64,000 bases of DNA from a virus: positions 1 through 64,000 of IMG/VR virus record IMGVR_UViG_3300027704_003324; one strand, written 5' to 3'. Each line of letters begins with the position of its first letter. The stretch's first letter is position 1. Positions 49,433 to 57,203 of this stretch are shown piece by piece. A model generated the notes under the pieces. That model saw nothing but the letters and a program-made list of their open reading frames with translations, searched no databases and was not told the DNA's origin. The position numbers were made by a program, and so were the translations under genes.

Positions 49433-49439
49433 ATCTCTT

Positions 49440-49967
49440 TTATTTATTTAATTTATTAGTATTTTCTTTAGGCATTGTTAAACCTCCTATAAGGTTTATG
49501 TCATCTCTTTCGTCCTGTCTTTCATCTGGTTCGTTTGCTAAAAGCTCATTAGCCATTTCTATCCACTCCGGTAGGTCTACTTGTTCTTTATCTAAGACCT
49601 CTTGCATAGTTCCGATCCATTCATCTTCTCTTTTATAATCATCTTCTAATCGTACTATATCATCTTCTCCGAAGTAGGTACCAGTCTGTACTTCTATAAA
49701 TCTTACTGGTTTATCTGTTTCATTCCAAGCTCTATGTTTAGCTCCTAATGGTATTTTAATAGATTCTCCTGCTTTTCTAAATACTTTCTCATCATCAAGT
49801 ATAATAGTTAGTTCACCGTAGATAACAGTCCACTGCTCTTTACGTTTCGTGTGGTACTGGTAAGAGAGTCTTTGTCCGGGTTCAACTTCTATAATCTTAA
49901 CTTTAGCTTCTGAGGTATCATGTAATACTTCATATGCACCCCAAGGTCTATATTCTAATGACGACAT
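49440..49967 (-). CDS. cupin, mannose-6-phosphate isomerase type II-like
   Basis: 175 aa. RPWGAYEVLHDTSEAKVKII (about 7-26) opens as in the mannose-6-P isomerase/GMP cupin; RLSYQYHTKRKEQWTVIYGE (about 33-52) is the metal-binding H-x-x-R/K..E...G cupin motif and IKIPLGAKHRAWN (about 71) gives the second His. It probably isomerises or epimerises a sugar phosphate. Tail EDEWIGTMQ follows. Its start overlaps the FolE stop. Confidence 0.82.
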   Translation of the reverse strand: MSSLEYRPWGAYEVLHDTSEAKVKIIEVEPGQRLSYQYHTKRKEQWTVIYGELTIILDDEKVFRKAGESIKIPLGAKHRAWNETDKPVRFIEVQTGTYFGEDDIVRLEDDYKREDEWIGTMQEVLDKEQVDLPEWIEMANELLANEPDERQDERDDINLIGGLTMPKENTNKLNK

Positions 49968-50668
49968 ATGCTTGCTAATTCTATATTCTTATAAAACTCT
50001 GCTTTTGCAGAATCCTCATTTAAAAATGCTCCTGTTAACTTAGCAGTCTGCATTGAAGCTCCTTGATGCTTCACTCCTCTACAACTTACACAATTATGTG
50101 TTGCAGATATCATAACTGCTACTCCTAAATTACCTTCACATATCTTATTAACAGCATTATGAATAGCAACTGTTAATTGTTCTTGAATAGCACCTCTTCT
50201 TCCGAATTGCTCTACTATTCTATTTAATTTAGATAAGCCGACAACCTTCCCGGTCTCTGAAGCTATATAAGCTATGCTCACTTGTCCACCAATATTTTGG
50301 TGGTGGTGGGAGCACATAGACGTAACTGGAATATTAGATTCTTGTACGATTCCGTCGTAGCCGTCGCTAGGGAATGCCGTAATTCTGTCTAATGGCTCAT
50401 ATCGGCCCTTCCATAAATCGTTAACGTATGCTTTCGCTACTCTACGGGGAGTCTCAGAAGAGTTCGGATCATTTTTCCAATCCGTACCAAGAGCAGTCAA
50501 GAAGTCTCCAAATGCTTTTTCAGCATTATTAATGATAACTTCCTTCTCTTCTGATGTTAATCTAGCCTCAGGTCCGTCGGTTGCCTGCTTATCTGCTAGT
50601 TGAATGGATATACCGTTTGCATATCCAGCTTTTACTAATTCTGTTCCTTCTATAAACTTCTTTGCCAT
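49955..50668 (-). CDS. folE: GTP cyclohydrolase I
   Basis: 237 aa from MAKKFIEGTELVKAGY (ATG preferred; an in-frame GTG 12 codons earlier is close to the promoter). SMCSHHHQNIGGQVSIAYIA (about 116-135) has the zinc and catalytic Cys/His; GLSKLNRIVEQFGRR (about 142-156) and QEQLT follow, and HNCVSCRGVKHQGASM (about 195-210) contains the third zinc ligand. The N-terminal extension of about 35 residues is not usual. Makes dihydroneopterin triphosphate, the first step towards preQ0. Confidence 0.95.
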   Translation of the reverse strand: MAKKFIEGTELVKAGYANGISIQLADKQATDGPEARLTSEEKEVIINNAEKAFGDFLTALGTDWKNDPNSSETPRRVAKAYVNDLWKGRYEPLDRITAFPSDGYDGIVQESNIPVTSMCSHHHQNIGGQVSIAYIASETGKVVGLSKLNRIVEQFGRRGAIQEQLTVAIHNAVNKICEGNLGVAVMISATHNCVSCRGVKHQGASMQTAKLTGAFLNEDSAKAEFYKNIELASICRH

Positions 50669-50715
50669 TTTCTCTTTACTTGTTTTGTAGTGGTGCTTCA
50701 ACACTTATTAATACT

Positions 50716-50746
50716 TTAATATACGATTTTATTTTCATTTAACCAA
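50716..50746 (-). promoter_or_regulatory. promoter for the folE operon
   Basis: TTTG (TTG at 50744-50746), 20-base spacer ending ATCG, TATATTAA at 50716-50723 (minus strand). Leader about 47 bases to the ATG. The TTG overlaps the C-terminal codons of the phosphoribosyltransferase gene. Confidence 0.72.
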
Positions 50747-51142
50747 ATAATCTTGTATAGGATTTGAATTATCTTTTTCCCATGGATAAACTATCCACCC
50801 ATAATCATCTGCTATTTCTTGTGCATAGTACTCTGGTTTTGCTACTGATGTTGTCTTATAGTGAAGAGTAGCAAATTTAGGGTTAAACATAGTACCTCTT
50901 AAATCAAAGATTGTTTTACCGCTATCTGCTATATCATCTATAATCAATAGCTTAGGATAGTGGTTACTTGTGTACTGCATATAAGGTACTTCAAACCTAT
51001 GTGAGTACATTATTGCTAAAATGGTGCCTCCTCTTGGTATTCCAGTAACGTAGTCTATACTACCTTTACATTGTTCGTGTACTTTATCTAATAGTTCATA
51101 GACATCATCCCAAGTTAAGAATATTTTTTTTATTTCTCCCAT
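50735..51142 (-). CDS. phosphoribosyltransferase-like protein
   Basis: 135 aa from [39 protein letters not shown] (about 33-51) is a PRT pyrophosphate loop (xRGG). LLIIDDIADSGKTIFDLRGT (about 65-84) is the PRPP-binding D-D-x-x-x-S/T-G-x-T motif. It may be a purine or nicotinamide-type PRTase; length is minimal. Start chosen because the alternative at 51160 overlaps the neighbour by 31 bases. Confidence 0.82.
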   Translation of the reverse strand: MGEIKKIFLTWDDVYELLDKVHEQCKGSIDYVTGIPRGGTILAIMYSHRFEVPYMQYTSNHYPKLLIIDDIADSGKTIFDLRGTMFNPKFATLHYKTTSVAKPEYYAQEIADDYGWIVYPWEKDNSNPIQDYLVK

Positions 51143-51270
51143 GTTGTTGTTGTTGTCCATATCGTAGGATCTATTACGTAGTTAAGTTCTTTCTCAAAGT
51201 TTAATTCTCTTACTTTTTTGCCTAATTCTTGATCATTAGGTGTGTCGTGTATTATTTGTTTAAGGTTCAT
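51130..51270 (-). CDS. small hypothetical protein, 46 aa
   Basis: ATG at 51268-51270, TAA at 51130-51132. Begins [20 protein letters not shown] and ends TTTTWEK. It overlaps ferredoxin at its 5' end by 11 bases and the phosphoribosyltransferase start by 13 bases, a double overlap of the type seen elsewhere. Small helical protein with no family. Confidence 0.55.
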   Translation of the reverse strand: MNLKQIIHDTPNDQELGKKVRELNFEKELNYVIDPTIWTTTTTWEK

Positions 51271-51571
51271 ATTTTAATCCAAAAAATTTATAATTATTTA
51301 TAACTGCTTCTTTTTCTCCGTCGGCGATTGCATCTTCTTCTGTTTCGTATATTGCGTCTACTGGGCATTCTGGTATACAGGCTCCACAATCAATACATTC
51401 GTCTGGGTTGATATAAAGGCTTTTGCCTATTAGTTGTGATTTGGTCATTTCTGCAACTTCTGCTCCTGCTCCTGTTATATCTATAGGACCATGTATACAG
51501 TCTACAGGGCAAACTGTTACGCAAGCTGTATCGCAGGTACTAATGCACGGACTTCCTATTATATAACTCAT
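51260..51571 (-). CDS. ferredoxin, two-cluster type
   Basis: 103 aa. N-terminal [20 protein letters not shown] (about 9-28) has the Cys ladder of one cluster; [18 protein letters not shown] (about 56-73) is a full C-x2-C-x2-C-x3-C 4Fe-4S site. Seven- or eight-iron ferredoxin. Its start overlaps QueE by one base. QueE is a radical SAM enzyme that needs one electron, so this ferredoxin is a good candidate partner. Confidence 0.92.
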   Translation of the reverse strand: MSYIIGSPCISTCDTACVTVCPVDCIHGPIDITGAGAEVAEMTKSQLIGKSLYINPDECIDCGACIPECPVDAIYETEEDAIADGEKEAVINNYKFFGLKYEP

Positions 51572-52350
51572 TATACTTCTCTTTGATCTTCAAATGCAAT
51601 GATATGGGGTCTCCAAGTCATTCTATACCCATTATCTCTAACCCAATCAAACAATACAGGGTAAGACTTAAATAGAGATTCTCTTGAGTCTCCTGCAGGC
51701 ATAAACCATACTTTATCTTGAGGTGCTTCTAAAGTATCTATACATTCCATTATTTCTTTTAATGCTGCTTTATCTTTACCATCCCATACCGGCTTTAAGT
51801 GGTAGTTAGAATGGTATGCAATACTTTTTTTCATTGCTTCATAATTAAGTCTAAACTTATTATGTTGTTTAATCATCCTTTCATCAGTAATCTTACCTTG
51901 TGGTGTTGCCACTCCAAGTACAGGTACCGAGTTAGAGAATTTGGGACTGATAGAAAGCAAATTGATAGGATAATCCGTAGGTAGAAAATGACTACCTTCG
52001 TTCTCCATAGTAATAAAAATATCTTTTTCATTAGCAAAATGTGTTAATTCATTAACTAGTTTTCCATGCATTGAAGGTGATCCTCCAGTAAGCATCATTT
52101 CTTTAATATGAGGATTCTTCTCATATGCTTTAATTATATCATTAAAGTTATATTGACCTTTATCTGGATGAATAGATGTATACCAGCTATCACACCAGCC
52201 TCCTTCTCCAAAATAACATCTATGAGTACATCCTGTAGTTCTAATCACTACCGTTGGATAACCTGCTCTACTACCTTCTGACTGTACCGCTGTATATATT
52301 TCTACAATCGGTAAATTTTTATCGTAATCTTCTACTCTACCTAGGGACAT
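51571..52350 (-). CDS. queE: 7-carboxy-7-deazaguanine synthase (radical SAM)
   Basis: 259 aa. [20 protein letters not shown] (about 17-36) is the QueE start. [20 protein letters not shown] (about 39-58) contains the radical SAM Cys set in the modified spacing of Que[13 protein letters not shown] (about 90) is the SAM GGEP-like motif, [19 protein letters not shown] (about 130-148) the substrate part and KPVWDGKD and [11 protein letters not shown]-terminal parts. Converts carboxy-tetrahydropterin to 7-carboxy-7-deazaguanine. Overlaps QueD by 14 bases. Confidence 0.94.
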   Translation of the reverse strand: MSLGRVEDYDKNLPIVEIYTAVQSEGSRAGYPTVVIRTTGCTHRCYFGEGGWCDSWYTSIHPDKGQYNFNDIIKAYEKNPHIKEMMLTGGSPSMHGKLVNELTHFANEKDIFITMENEGSHFLPTDYPINLLSISPKFSNSVPVLGVATPQGKITDERMIKQHNKFRLNYEAMKKSIAYHSNYHLKPVWDGKDKAALKEIMECIDTLEAPQDKVWFMPAGDSRESLFKSYPVLFDWVRDNGYRMTWRPHIIAFEDQREV

Positions 52351-52804
52351 ATATTGCTGAGTTTTTACCGTGTTCTCTAAATTCTACTTTTATAACTTTT
52401 ACTCTACCTTCAGTTTCCGTTTCTATGAATGGAGCTAACTTTTCGTATATATACTGTGAGAACTTCTCTGCTCCTGTAGCAGGTACTACTCTAACCTGTG
52501 CTATACCTATTTGATTAAGCCTCATTGCTTCAGGTAGAAATGGATCGTCTTCTGCTATTAAGTAGGTATGGTCAAACATATGATCCATCCATACTTTTGG
52601 AGACATTCCATCTATTAAGGTCTTAGCTCTTTTCATTCCTCCGAAATCCCATACCCAGTTTCTTTCATCTAAATCTCCTTCAAACCATAGTTTAAAAGAT
52701 ACTCCATAACCGTGTAGAAATCTACAATGAGTAGTTTCGGCTTTCCATTGTCGAAAGACTGTACTGAATCCATCGAATACTTTTGTTGATTGATATTTTG
52801 CCAT
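52337..52804 (-). CDS. queD: 6-carboxy-tetrahydropterin synthase
   Basis: 155 aa. AETTHCRFLHGYGVSFKLWF (about 23-42) has catalytic Cys and the H-G-H/Y zinc site; WVWDFGGMKRAKTLIDG (about 51-67) contains the conserved D-F; MDHMFDHTYLIAEDDP (about 73-88) has the third His and catalytic D/H. C-terminal [15 protein letters not shown] (about 135) has the Glu for pterin. Converts dihydroneopterin triphosphate to carboxy-tetrahydropterin. Next to QueE. Confidence 0.92.
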   Translation of the reverse strand: MAKYQSTKVFDGFSTVFRQWKAETTHCRFLHGYGVSFKLWFEGDLDERNWVWDFGGMKRAKTLIDGMSPKVWMDHMFDHTYLIAEDDPFLPEAMRLNQIGIAQVRVVPATGAEKFSQYIYEKLAPFIETETEGRVKVIKVEFREHGKNSAIYVPR

Positions 52805-52812
52805 AATATAAT

Positions 52813-53064
52813 TTAAACTAATTCTTCCCCAATTCCAACTAATTCAGCTAAAAATAATAAAATAAAGCCTAACTCAAATAATCCGAAGAATCCAAAAGCA
52901 CATGCTCCTAGTCGAATTGCGGATTTAATAAAAGATATTTTTTGGTGTAAACTAGGATCGGGTATTTTTTGACCGTTGATCTCTAATGACGGTTTCATAA
53001 CTACTTGCCCTCGATCGTCTCTGTAATAAAGATCATCGTTCAATTTCTCTTGTAACTTTTTCAT
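52813..53064 (-). CDS. small membrane protein, 83 aa
   Basis: Hydrophilic N-terminal 45 residues (KLQEKLNDDLYYRDDRGQVV), then an apparently double hydrophobic region (about 50-79: AIRLGACAFGFFGLFELGFI and LLFLAELVG). Unknown function. First gene after the promoter at 53111-53141, so it leads the QueD-QueE-ferredoxin genes. Confidence 0.6.
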   Translation of the reverse strand: MKKLQEKLNDDLYYRDDRGQVVMKPSLEINGQKIPDPSLHQKISFIKSAIRLGACAFGFFGLFELGFILLFLAELVGIGEELV

Positions 53065-53110
53065 TTCGTGTTTTTAAAGTGGTACTGTGACACTATCGCC
53101 TTATATTAAT

Positions 53111-53141
53111 ACAATATACGAAAAAAGGAGATAGTAACCAA
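53111..53141 (-). promoter_or_regulatory. promoter for the queD-queE operon
   Basis: TTG at 53139-53141, 20-base spacer ending TTCG, TATATTGT at 53111-53118 (minus strand). Leader about 46 bases. Its TTG lies in the loop and arm of the terminator hairpin 53121-53149. Confidence 0.75.
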
Positions 53142-53149
53142 CTATCCCC
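53121..53149 (-). terminator. Rho-independent terminator after the tail-fibre-like gene, overlapping a promoter
   Basis: GATAGT/ACTATC stem (six pairs, plus two G-C pairs beyond a mismatch) with a five-base loop, followed by six T on the minus strand. It ends the 53172-54845 transcript and embeds the -33 element of the next promoter. Confidence 0.8.
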
Positions 53150-53171
53150 CCTTAATCTTCTGTATTTTATT

Positions 53172-54845
53172 TTATAAAGCTGCTATAGATGCTGTAAATG
53201 CATTATAGCTTGGAGCTGCTGCAACTAAATTCTTTAAAGCTGTTATGCTTATATAATTAGCAGATAGTGCATAAGAGCCTGTAGCTGCGTTAAGAGCACT
53301 AACTGATGGTAAGCTAGTAGTTAAAGCGTATGAACCTGTGGCTGAGTTAAGAGCTGTTAGGTCTACGTTAGTTAATACTGTTGAACCTGATAATAGTAAA
53401 GATCCTGTAACGTTTAAAGTTGTTGCAACGTTTACTTTTTTATTGAATAGCCATCTCTTATTAGATCTAACATATCCATCTTTTCGTGCTTCAAGTACTA
53501 CATCAGTTCCTCCTAATGACCCTGTTCCACCTCCTGTAAGTTGCATAGCAGGTTGTGTAGAGCCTGAGATAGCATACGAAGTTATAGAGATACCTGCATT
53601 TGGACCTGTCTTATCTGAAATGGTATAACCAGCGTAACGTTGTACTGATCCACTTTCTGTATCTAAGTAAGTCTGTACTCCAATTGAATTCCCTGGCTCT
53701 GCATAGGAGTTAATAGAAAAGTATCCTGAACCAGATATTGTCTGGTTACCTGTAAATGAATTACCTCCAGTTAAAGTAGCATGTGAACTAGTAGCTGCAT
53801 TTAAAGCAGTTACATCTGGTATATTACTTGCTAAAGCATACGAGCTTGTAGTTGCATTTAAAGCAGTTACATCTGGTATATTACTTGCTAAAGCATACGA
53901 GCTTGTAGCTGAGTTTATACTACTAACTGCTGTAGCTACTTGTGCATCTGTAGCAAAGGTAGCATCTAATGACCCTGTAAATGTATTAAGTGCTGTTAGA
54001 TCTGCGTTAGTTAATACTGTTGAACCTGATAATAATAGAGATCCTGTAACGTTTAGTACTCCTGTAACATTTACTTTCTTATTGAATATCCATCTCTTAT
54101 TAGATCTAACGTATCCATCTTTTTGAGCCTGAAGAATTACTGTTGTACCTCCTAATGACCCTGTTCCCCCTCCTGTAAGTTGCATAGCAGGCTGTGTAGA
54201 GCCTGATATAACATATGAATTAATCGAAATACCTGCATTTGGACCTGTCTTATCTGAAATGGTGTAGCCAGCGTAACGTTGTGCTGATCCGCTTTCTGTA
54301 TCTAAGTAGGTCTGTACTCCAATTGAATTTCCTGGCTCTGCATAGGAATTAATAGAGAAGTATCCAGATCCTGATATTGTTTGGTTTCCTGTAAATGAAT
54401 TCCCTCCAGCTAAAGTAGCATGTGAACTAGTAGCTGCATTTAAAGCAACAACTGCATTTGCTAATTGTGCATCAGTCGCATATGTAGCATCTAATGAACC
54501 TGTAAATGAATGTAAATTTTGTATGTGGCTATTTGCTGTTGCAATATTAGAATCAATAGACCCTGTTTTTGTATTTAAAGAACTTACTGCTGTTGATACT
54601 TGAGCATCAGTCGCATATGTTGCATCCAGAGAAGCACTAAATTGATCTAGCTTCTGTATAGCTGCAGTTACGTTTGAATATCCTTCAATACCTAATGAAC
54701 CGGTAACACTAAGGCTACCTGTAACTTTCAAAGCTCCAATAGATCCAGATACTAGTTTTCCTAGTCCATCTTGAAATTGAGCATTGTCAACTTGTACCAA
54801 TCGCTGGTACGTCTTGTTTATCTTCTTGCTTGTGAAATTTGCCAT
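53172..54845 (-). CDS. tail-fibre-like repeat protein
   Basis: 557 aa, low-complexity Ser/Thr/Gly/Ala with repeated segments such as SLSVTGSL, NVTGSLLLSGSTVLTN and DATYATDAQ. Typical of trimeric phage fibres and host-recognition proteins. Two long internal copies share about 150 residues at a period of 213 residues, and a 19-residue unit is repeated in tandem. No enzyme motif. Probably the host-recognition fibre or a baseplate fibre; located far from a visible tail module. Confidence 0.75.
   Translation of the reverse strand: MANFTSKKINKTYQRLVQVDNAQFQDGLGKLVSGSIGALKVTGSLSVTGSLGIEGYSNVTAAIQKLDQFSASLDATYATDAQVSTAVSSLNTKTGSIDSNIATANSHIQNLHSFTGSLDATYATDAQLANAVVALNAATSSHATLAGGNSFTGNQTISGSGYFSINSYAEPGNSIGVQTYLDTESGSAQRYAGYTISDKTGPNAGISINSYVISGSTQPAMQLTGGGTGSLGGTTVILQAQKDGYVRSNKRWIFNKKVNVTGVLNVTGSLLLSGSTVLTNADLTALNTFTGSLDATFATDAQVATAVSSINSATSSYALASNIPDVTALNATTSSYALASNIPDVTALNAATSSHATLTGGNSFTGNQTISGSGYFSINSYAEPGNSIGVQTYLDTESGSVQRYAGYTISDKTGPNAGISITSYAISGSTQPAMQLTGGGTGSLGGTDVVLEARKDGYVRSNKRWLFNKKVNVATTLNVTGSLLLSGSTVLTNVDLTALNSATGSYALTTSLPSVSALNAATGSYALSANYISITALKNLVAAAPSYNAFTASIAAL
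53352..53807. repeat. long imperfect direct repeat in the fibre gene, copy nearer the 3' end
   Basis: About 455 bases that match 53991-54446 with an offset of exactly 639 bases (213 codons), most differences being single bases. The frame is preserved, so the gene grew by duplication within a fibre. Confidence 0.8.
53806..53919. repeat. 57-base tandem repeat in the fibre gene
   Basis: Two near-identical 57-base units, 53806-53862 and 53863-53919, encode the repeated residues NIPDVTALNATTSSYALAS. Period 19 codons, so frame-preserving; recent duplication or slippage. Confidence 0.85.
53991..54446. repeat. long imperfect direct repeat in the fibre gene, copy nearer the 5' end
   Basis: Partner of 53352-53807, shifted by 639 bases. 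Its protein-coded segment contains FSINSYAEPGNSIGVQTYLD, found again in the other copy. Confidence 0.8.
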
Positions 54846-54870
54846 GTATCTGAGTATATCTTATAAATAG

Positions 54871-54987
54871 CTAAAAGTTCTTATAATTAAATGGGTCTCT
54901 GTTTTTTAACTCACGAATCTTTTTCTTATACGCTCTTGACGCTTTCCATGTGGTATAGTATTCTTTTATTACTTTAAGTATTCTCAT
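54871..54987 (-). CDS. small basic protein, 38 aa
   Basis: ATG at 54985-54987 overlaps the stop of the carbamoyltransferase gene (ATGA); TAG at 54871-54873. Begins MRILKVIKEYYTTWKASRAY and ends DPFNYKNF; highly basic and helical. Coupled translation and position support a real gene. Unknown role. Confidence 0.6.
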   Translation of the reverse strand: MRILKVIKEYYTTWKASRAYKKKIRELKNRDPFNYKNF

Positions 54988-56654
54988 TTTTTCATTATTA
55001 AATAATTGTTAATAACAAGATAAGGGATATCACTATTAATGAACCTTGTTACAGCTTGTTCTGGTGTTCTAGTTATCGTCTGATCTTTAAGGTTAAACGA
55101 TGTATTTAGTACAACACCATGTCCTGATACTCTTTTTAGTTCCTGTAGTAATAAATAGTACTTTTTGTTCCTTTGTTTAGTAACTGATTGAATCCTAGCT
55201 GTATTATCTATGTGAGTAGCAGAAGGAAATAAGTTTTTAGCAGTCTCTTTTACTTTAACTACTTGATTCATATAAGGGACAGCTTCATTAGCGTCAAAAT
55301 ACTTAAGTACATCCTCATTAAGAACTGATGGAGCAAAAGGTCTAAACCCTTCTCTCTTTTTTATTGTATAGTTTAACTTATCTCTCATTTTAGCATTTGT
55401 TGGGGAAGCTAGTATACTTCTATTACCTAATGCTCTAGCTCCAAATTCCATACGGCCTTGAAACCATGCTACAATATTCTGGTTGTTAATTAGTGAAGCT
55501 GTTCGTTTTAGTAAAACTTCATAATCTAGTTTTAAAAAAGAAACTTTCCCTACGTTGTCCTCTAGTACTCCCTGTATATACTCATCTGTATAATGGTTTC
55601 CTAAATAAGGTGTAATATTGGTATGTTTAGGTCCTAAATAAGCAACTAGACAAGCTCCTATAGCTGATCCAGCATCTGAAGGTGCAAAAGGTATGTGGAT
55701 ATTTTTAAAGTACTTATAAGCTTTATTATTTGCTACTCCATTATATGCACATCCTCCTCCTAAACATAAATTGTCAGAATTACATATTAGTTTAGCTCTT
55801 TCTACTAATTTTAAAAACTCTCTTTCGTAAATATTCTGTAAAGCGCAAGCTAAATCTTTATGTTCTTGAGTAACTGGTTCTTCCGGTAAACGAGGTGCTA
55901 ACTGAAGTAATCCTGCAAGGTGTTTCGTGAACATTATATTATCTGAGTATTCCCAGGTAAAGTATCCTTGGTCTATTTCGAATTTATTAGAAGTTACATT
56001 AATAAATACTTGGTCTAATTTTTCATAGTATGTATTAGGATTTCCATACGGTGATAACCCCATTACTTTGTATTCTCCTTCATTTGGCTTAAACCCTAAA
56101 AAAGCTGTTATAGTTGAATATAACATTCCTAATGAATGTGGGAAGTCTATACTTAATTTCTTATCAATACCTTTTTCATCTCCTTTACTTATAGTAACAG
56201 TTTCAAATTCTCCAACTCCGTCTACTGTTAAAATTGCTGCGTCTTTATAAGGGGAAGTATAAAAAGAAAAAGCAGCGTGAGATAAATGATGATCTATATA
56301 TTTAATTTTACCCTTATATCCGTAGTTTTCTTTTAATAAAGTTTCTGGGTTATTTGCCTTATACTCTTTAAGGAATTTTCTACGTTTAAAAAATGTTCTT
56401 ATTGGCCTTTTTGCAAAAGACTTAAGAACTCTTTGTTTCTTCTTTTCCGGAACTTCATACCAGCATACTTCATTAACTTCTTCCATACTAATGCCAGTAT
56501 CTTTAAGGCACCAATTAATTGAATTTGTGGGAAAACTATAATCATGTTTAATCTCTGTAAATCTTTCTTCTTCTACAGCTGCTACTACTTTTCCGTCTAT
56601 TACTAAACAAGCAGCACTATCATGGTAAAAAGCAGATATTCCTAATTGTATCAT
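54984..56654 (-). CDS. NodU/TobZ-type carbamoyltransferase
   Basis: 556 aa. LGISAFYHDSAACLVIDGKV (about 4-23) starts the ASKHA-like N-terminal domain; YIDHHLSHAAFSFYTSPYKD (about 119-138) contains the metal-binding HHxxH. LCLGGGCAYNGVANNKAYKY (about 298) is the nucleotide-binding loop, and FQGRMEFGARALGNRSILA (about 398-416) is the C-terminal YrdC-like/carbamoyl site. It transfers carbamoyl from carbamoyl phosphate (via ATP) to an oxygen. In phages it may decorate a sugar, or a hydroxymethyl base in DNA. Next to DUF2061-like, nucleotidylyltransferase and APS kinase genes. Confidence 0.92.
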   Translation of the reverse strand: MIQLGISAFYHDSAACLVIDGKVVAAVEEERFTEIKHDYSFPTNSINWCLKDTGISMEEVNEVCWYEVPEKKKQRVLKSFAKRPIRTFFKRRKFLKEYKANNPETLLKENYGYKGKIKYIDHHLSHAAFSFYTSPYKDAAILTVDGVGEFETVTISKGDEKGIDKKLSIDFPHSLGMLYSTITAFLGFKPNEGEYKVMGLSPYGNPNTYYEKLDQVFINVTSNKFEIDQGYFTWEYSDNIMFTKHLAGLLQLAPRLPEEPVTQEHKDLACALQNIYEREFLKLVERAKLICNSDNLCLGGGCAYNGVANNKAYKYFKNIHIPFAPSDAGSAIGACLVAYLGPKHTNITPYLGNHYTDEYIQGVLEDNVGKVSFLKLDYEVLLKRTASLINNQNIVAWFQGRMEFGARALGNRSILASPTNAKMRDKLNYTIKKREGFRPFAPSVLNEDVLKYFDANEAVPYMNQVVKVKETAKNLFPSATHIDNTARIQSVTKQRNKKYYLLLQELKRVSGHGVVLNTSFNLKDQTITRTPEQAVTRFINSDIPYLVINNYLIMKK

Positions 56655-56860
56655 TCTTTATTTATTCCGTATTTACTGTACTTATACCAAGCTCTCTCAT
56701 GAAAATAGTAAAGTATCATTTTTGTTATTACTTCTACTCCGCCAATTGAAAGTCCTATTTTCCAACTTCCTGTAATTAACCAAGATAGTATAAATGTATC
56801 TATAGTTCCAACTATTCTCCAAGATATAGTTTTAGCTAAATGTCTTTTATAATTTACCAT
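56651..56860 (-). CDS. DUF2061-like membrane protein, 69 aa
   Basis: KTISWRIVGTIDTFILSWLI (about 10-29) and SIGGVEVITKMILYYFHERA (about 38-57) are the two helices of DUF2061, including the W-R-x-x-x-T-x-D and E-x-x-x-K-x-x-x-Y-Y-x-H-E-R-x-W patterns. DUF2061 often neighbours sulfate-activation (CysC) genes, as here. Two membrane segments. Function unknown. Confidence 0.75.
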   Translation of the reverse strand: MVNYKRHLAKTISWRIVGTIDTFILSWLITGSWKIGLSIGGVEVITKMILYYFHERAWYKYSKYGINKE

Positions 56861-57203
56861 CCTCCTTCATTTGGTTCCTGATCTTAGTAGCTGAGATATC
56901 GTGTATGTCCTTGGGAGGTACGTGCTCTATTACTTCGTATCCTACTCCCCTACCGTAATTAATTGACTCAATATCCGGAATCTTAATTACCTTAACTCTT
57001 CCTTCTTCTATTAAATCTTTAAGCTCTTCTGCTAAATTCATTAGGACTTCTTGTGCAGTCCAAGGTTGTGACGAATTAGGCTCTACATCTCTAATGCAAA
57101 CTAATACGTTTTTACCTATTTTTAATCTTTGTTCGATTAACCATCTATGGCCTGGATGCCAAGGTTGCCATCTACCGATGTACATTGAAAATTGTTTGCT
57201 CAT
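56847..57203 (-). CDS. nucleotidylyltransferase (HIGH-family, NMNAT-like)
   Basis: 118 aa. MYIGRWQPWHPGHRWLIEQR (about 7-26) is the GRxQPxHxGH motif. LVCIRDVEPNSSQPWTAQEV follows, and ISATKIRNQMKEDG (about 103) is the ISxTxIR motif. Resembles archaeal-type NMN adenylyltransferase or a pantetheine/cytidylyl type. It overlaps APS kinase by 4 bases and DUF2061 by 14 bases. Its substrate is unknown; a role in NAD or in a nucleotide-sugar step are both open. Confidence 0.8.
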   Translation of the reverse strand: MSKQFSMYIGRWQPWHPGHRWLIEQRLKIGKNVLVCIRDVEPNSSQPWTAQEVLMNLAEELKDLIEEGRVKVIKIPDIESINYGRGVGYEVIEHVPPKDIHDISATKIRNQMKEDGKL

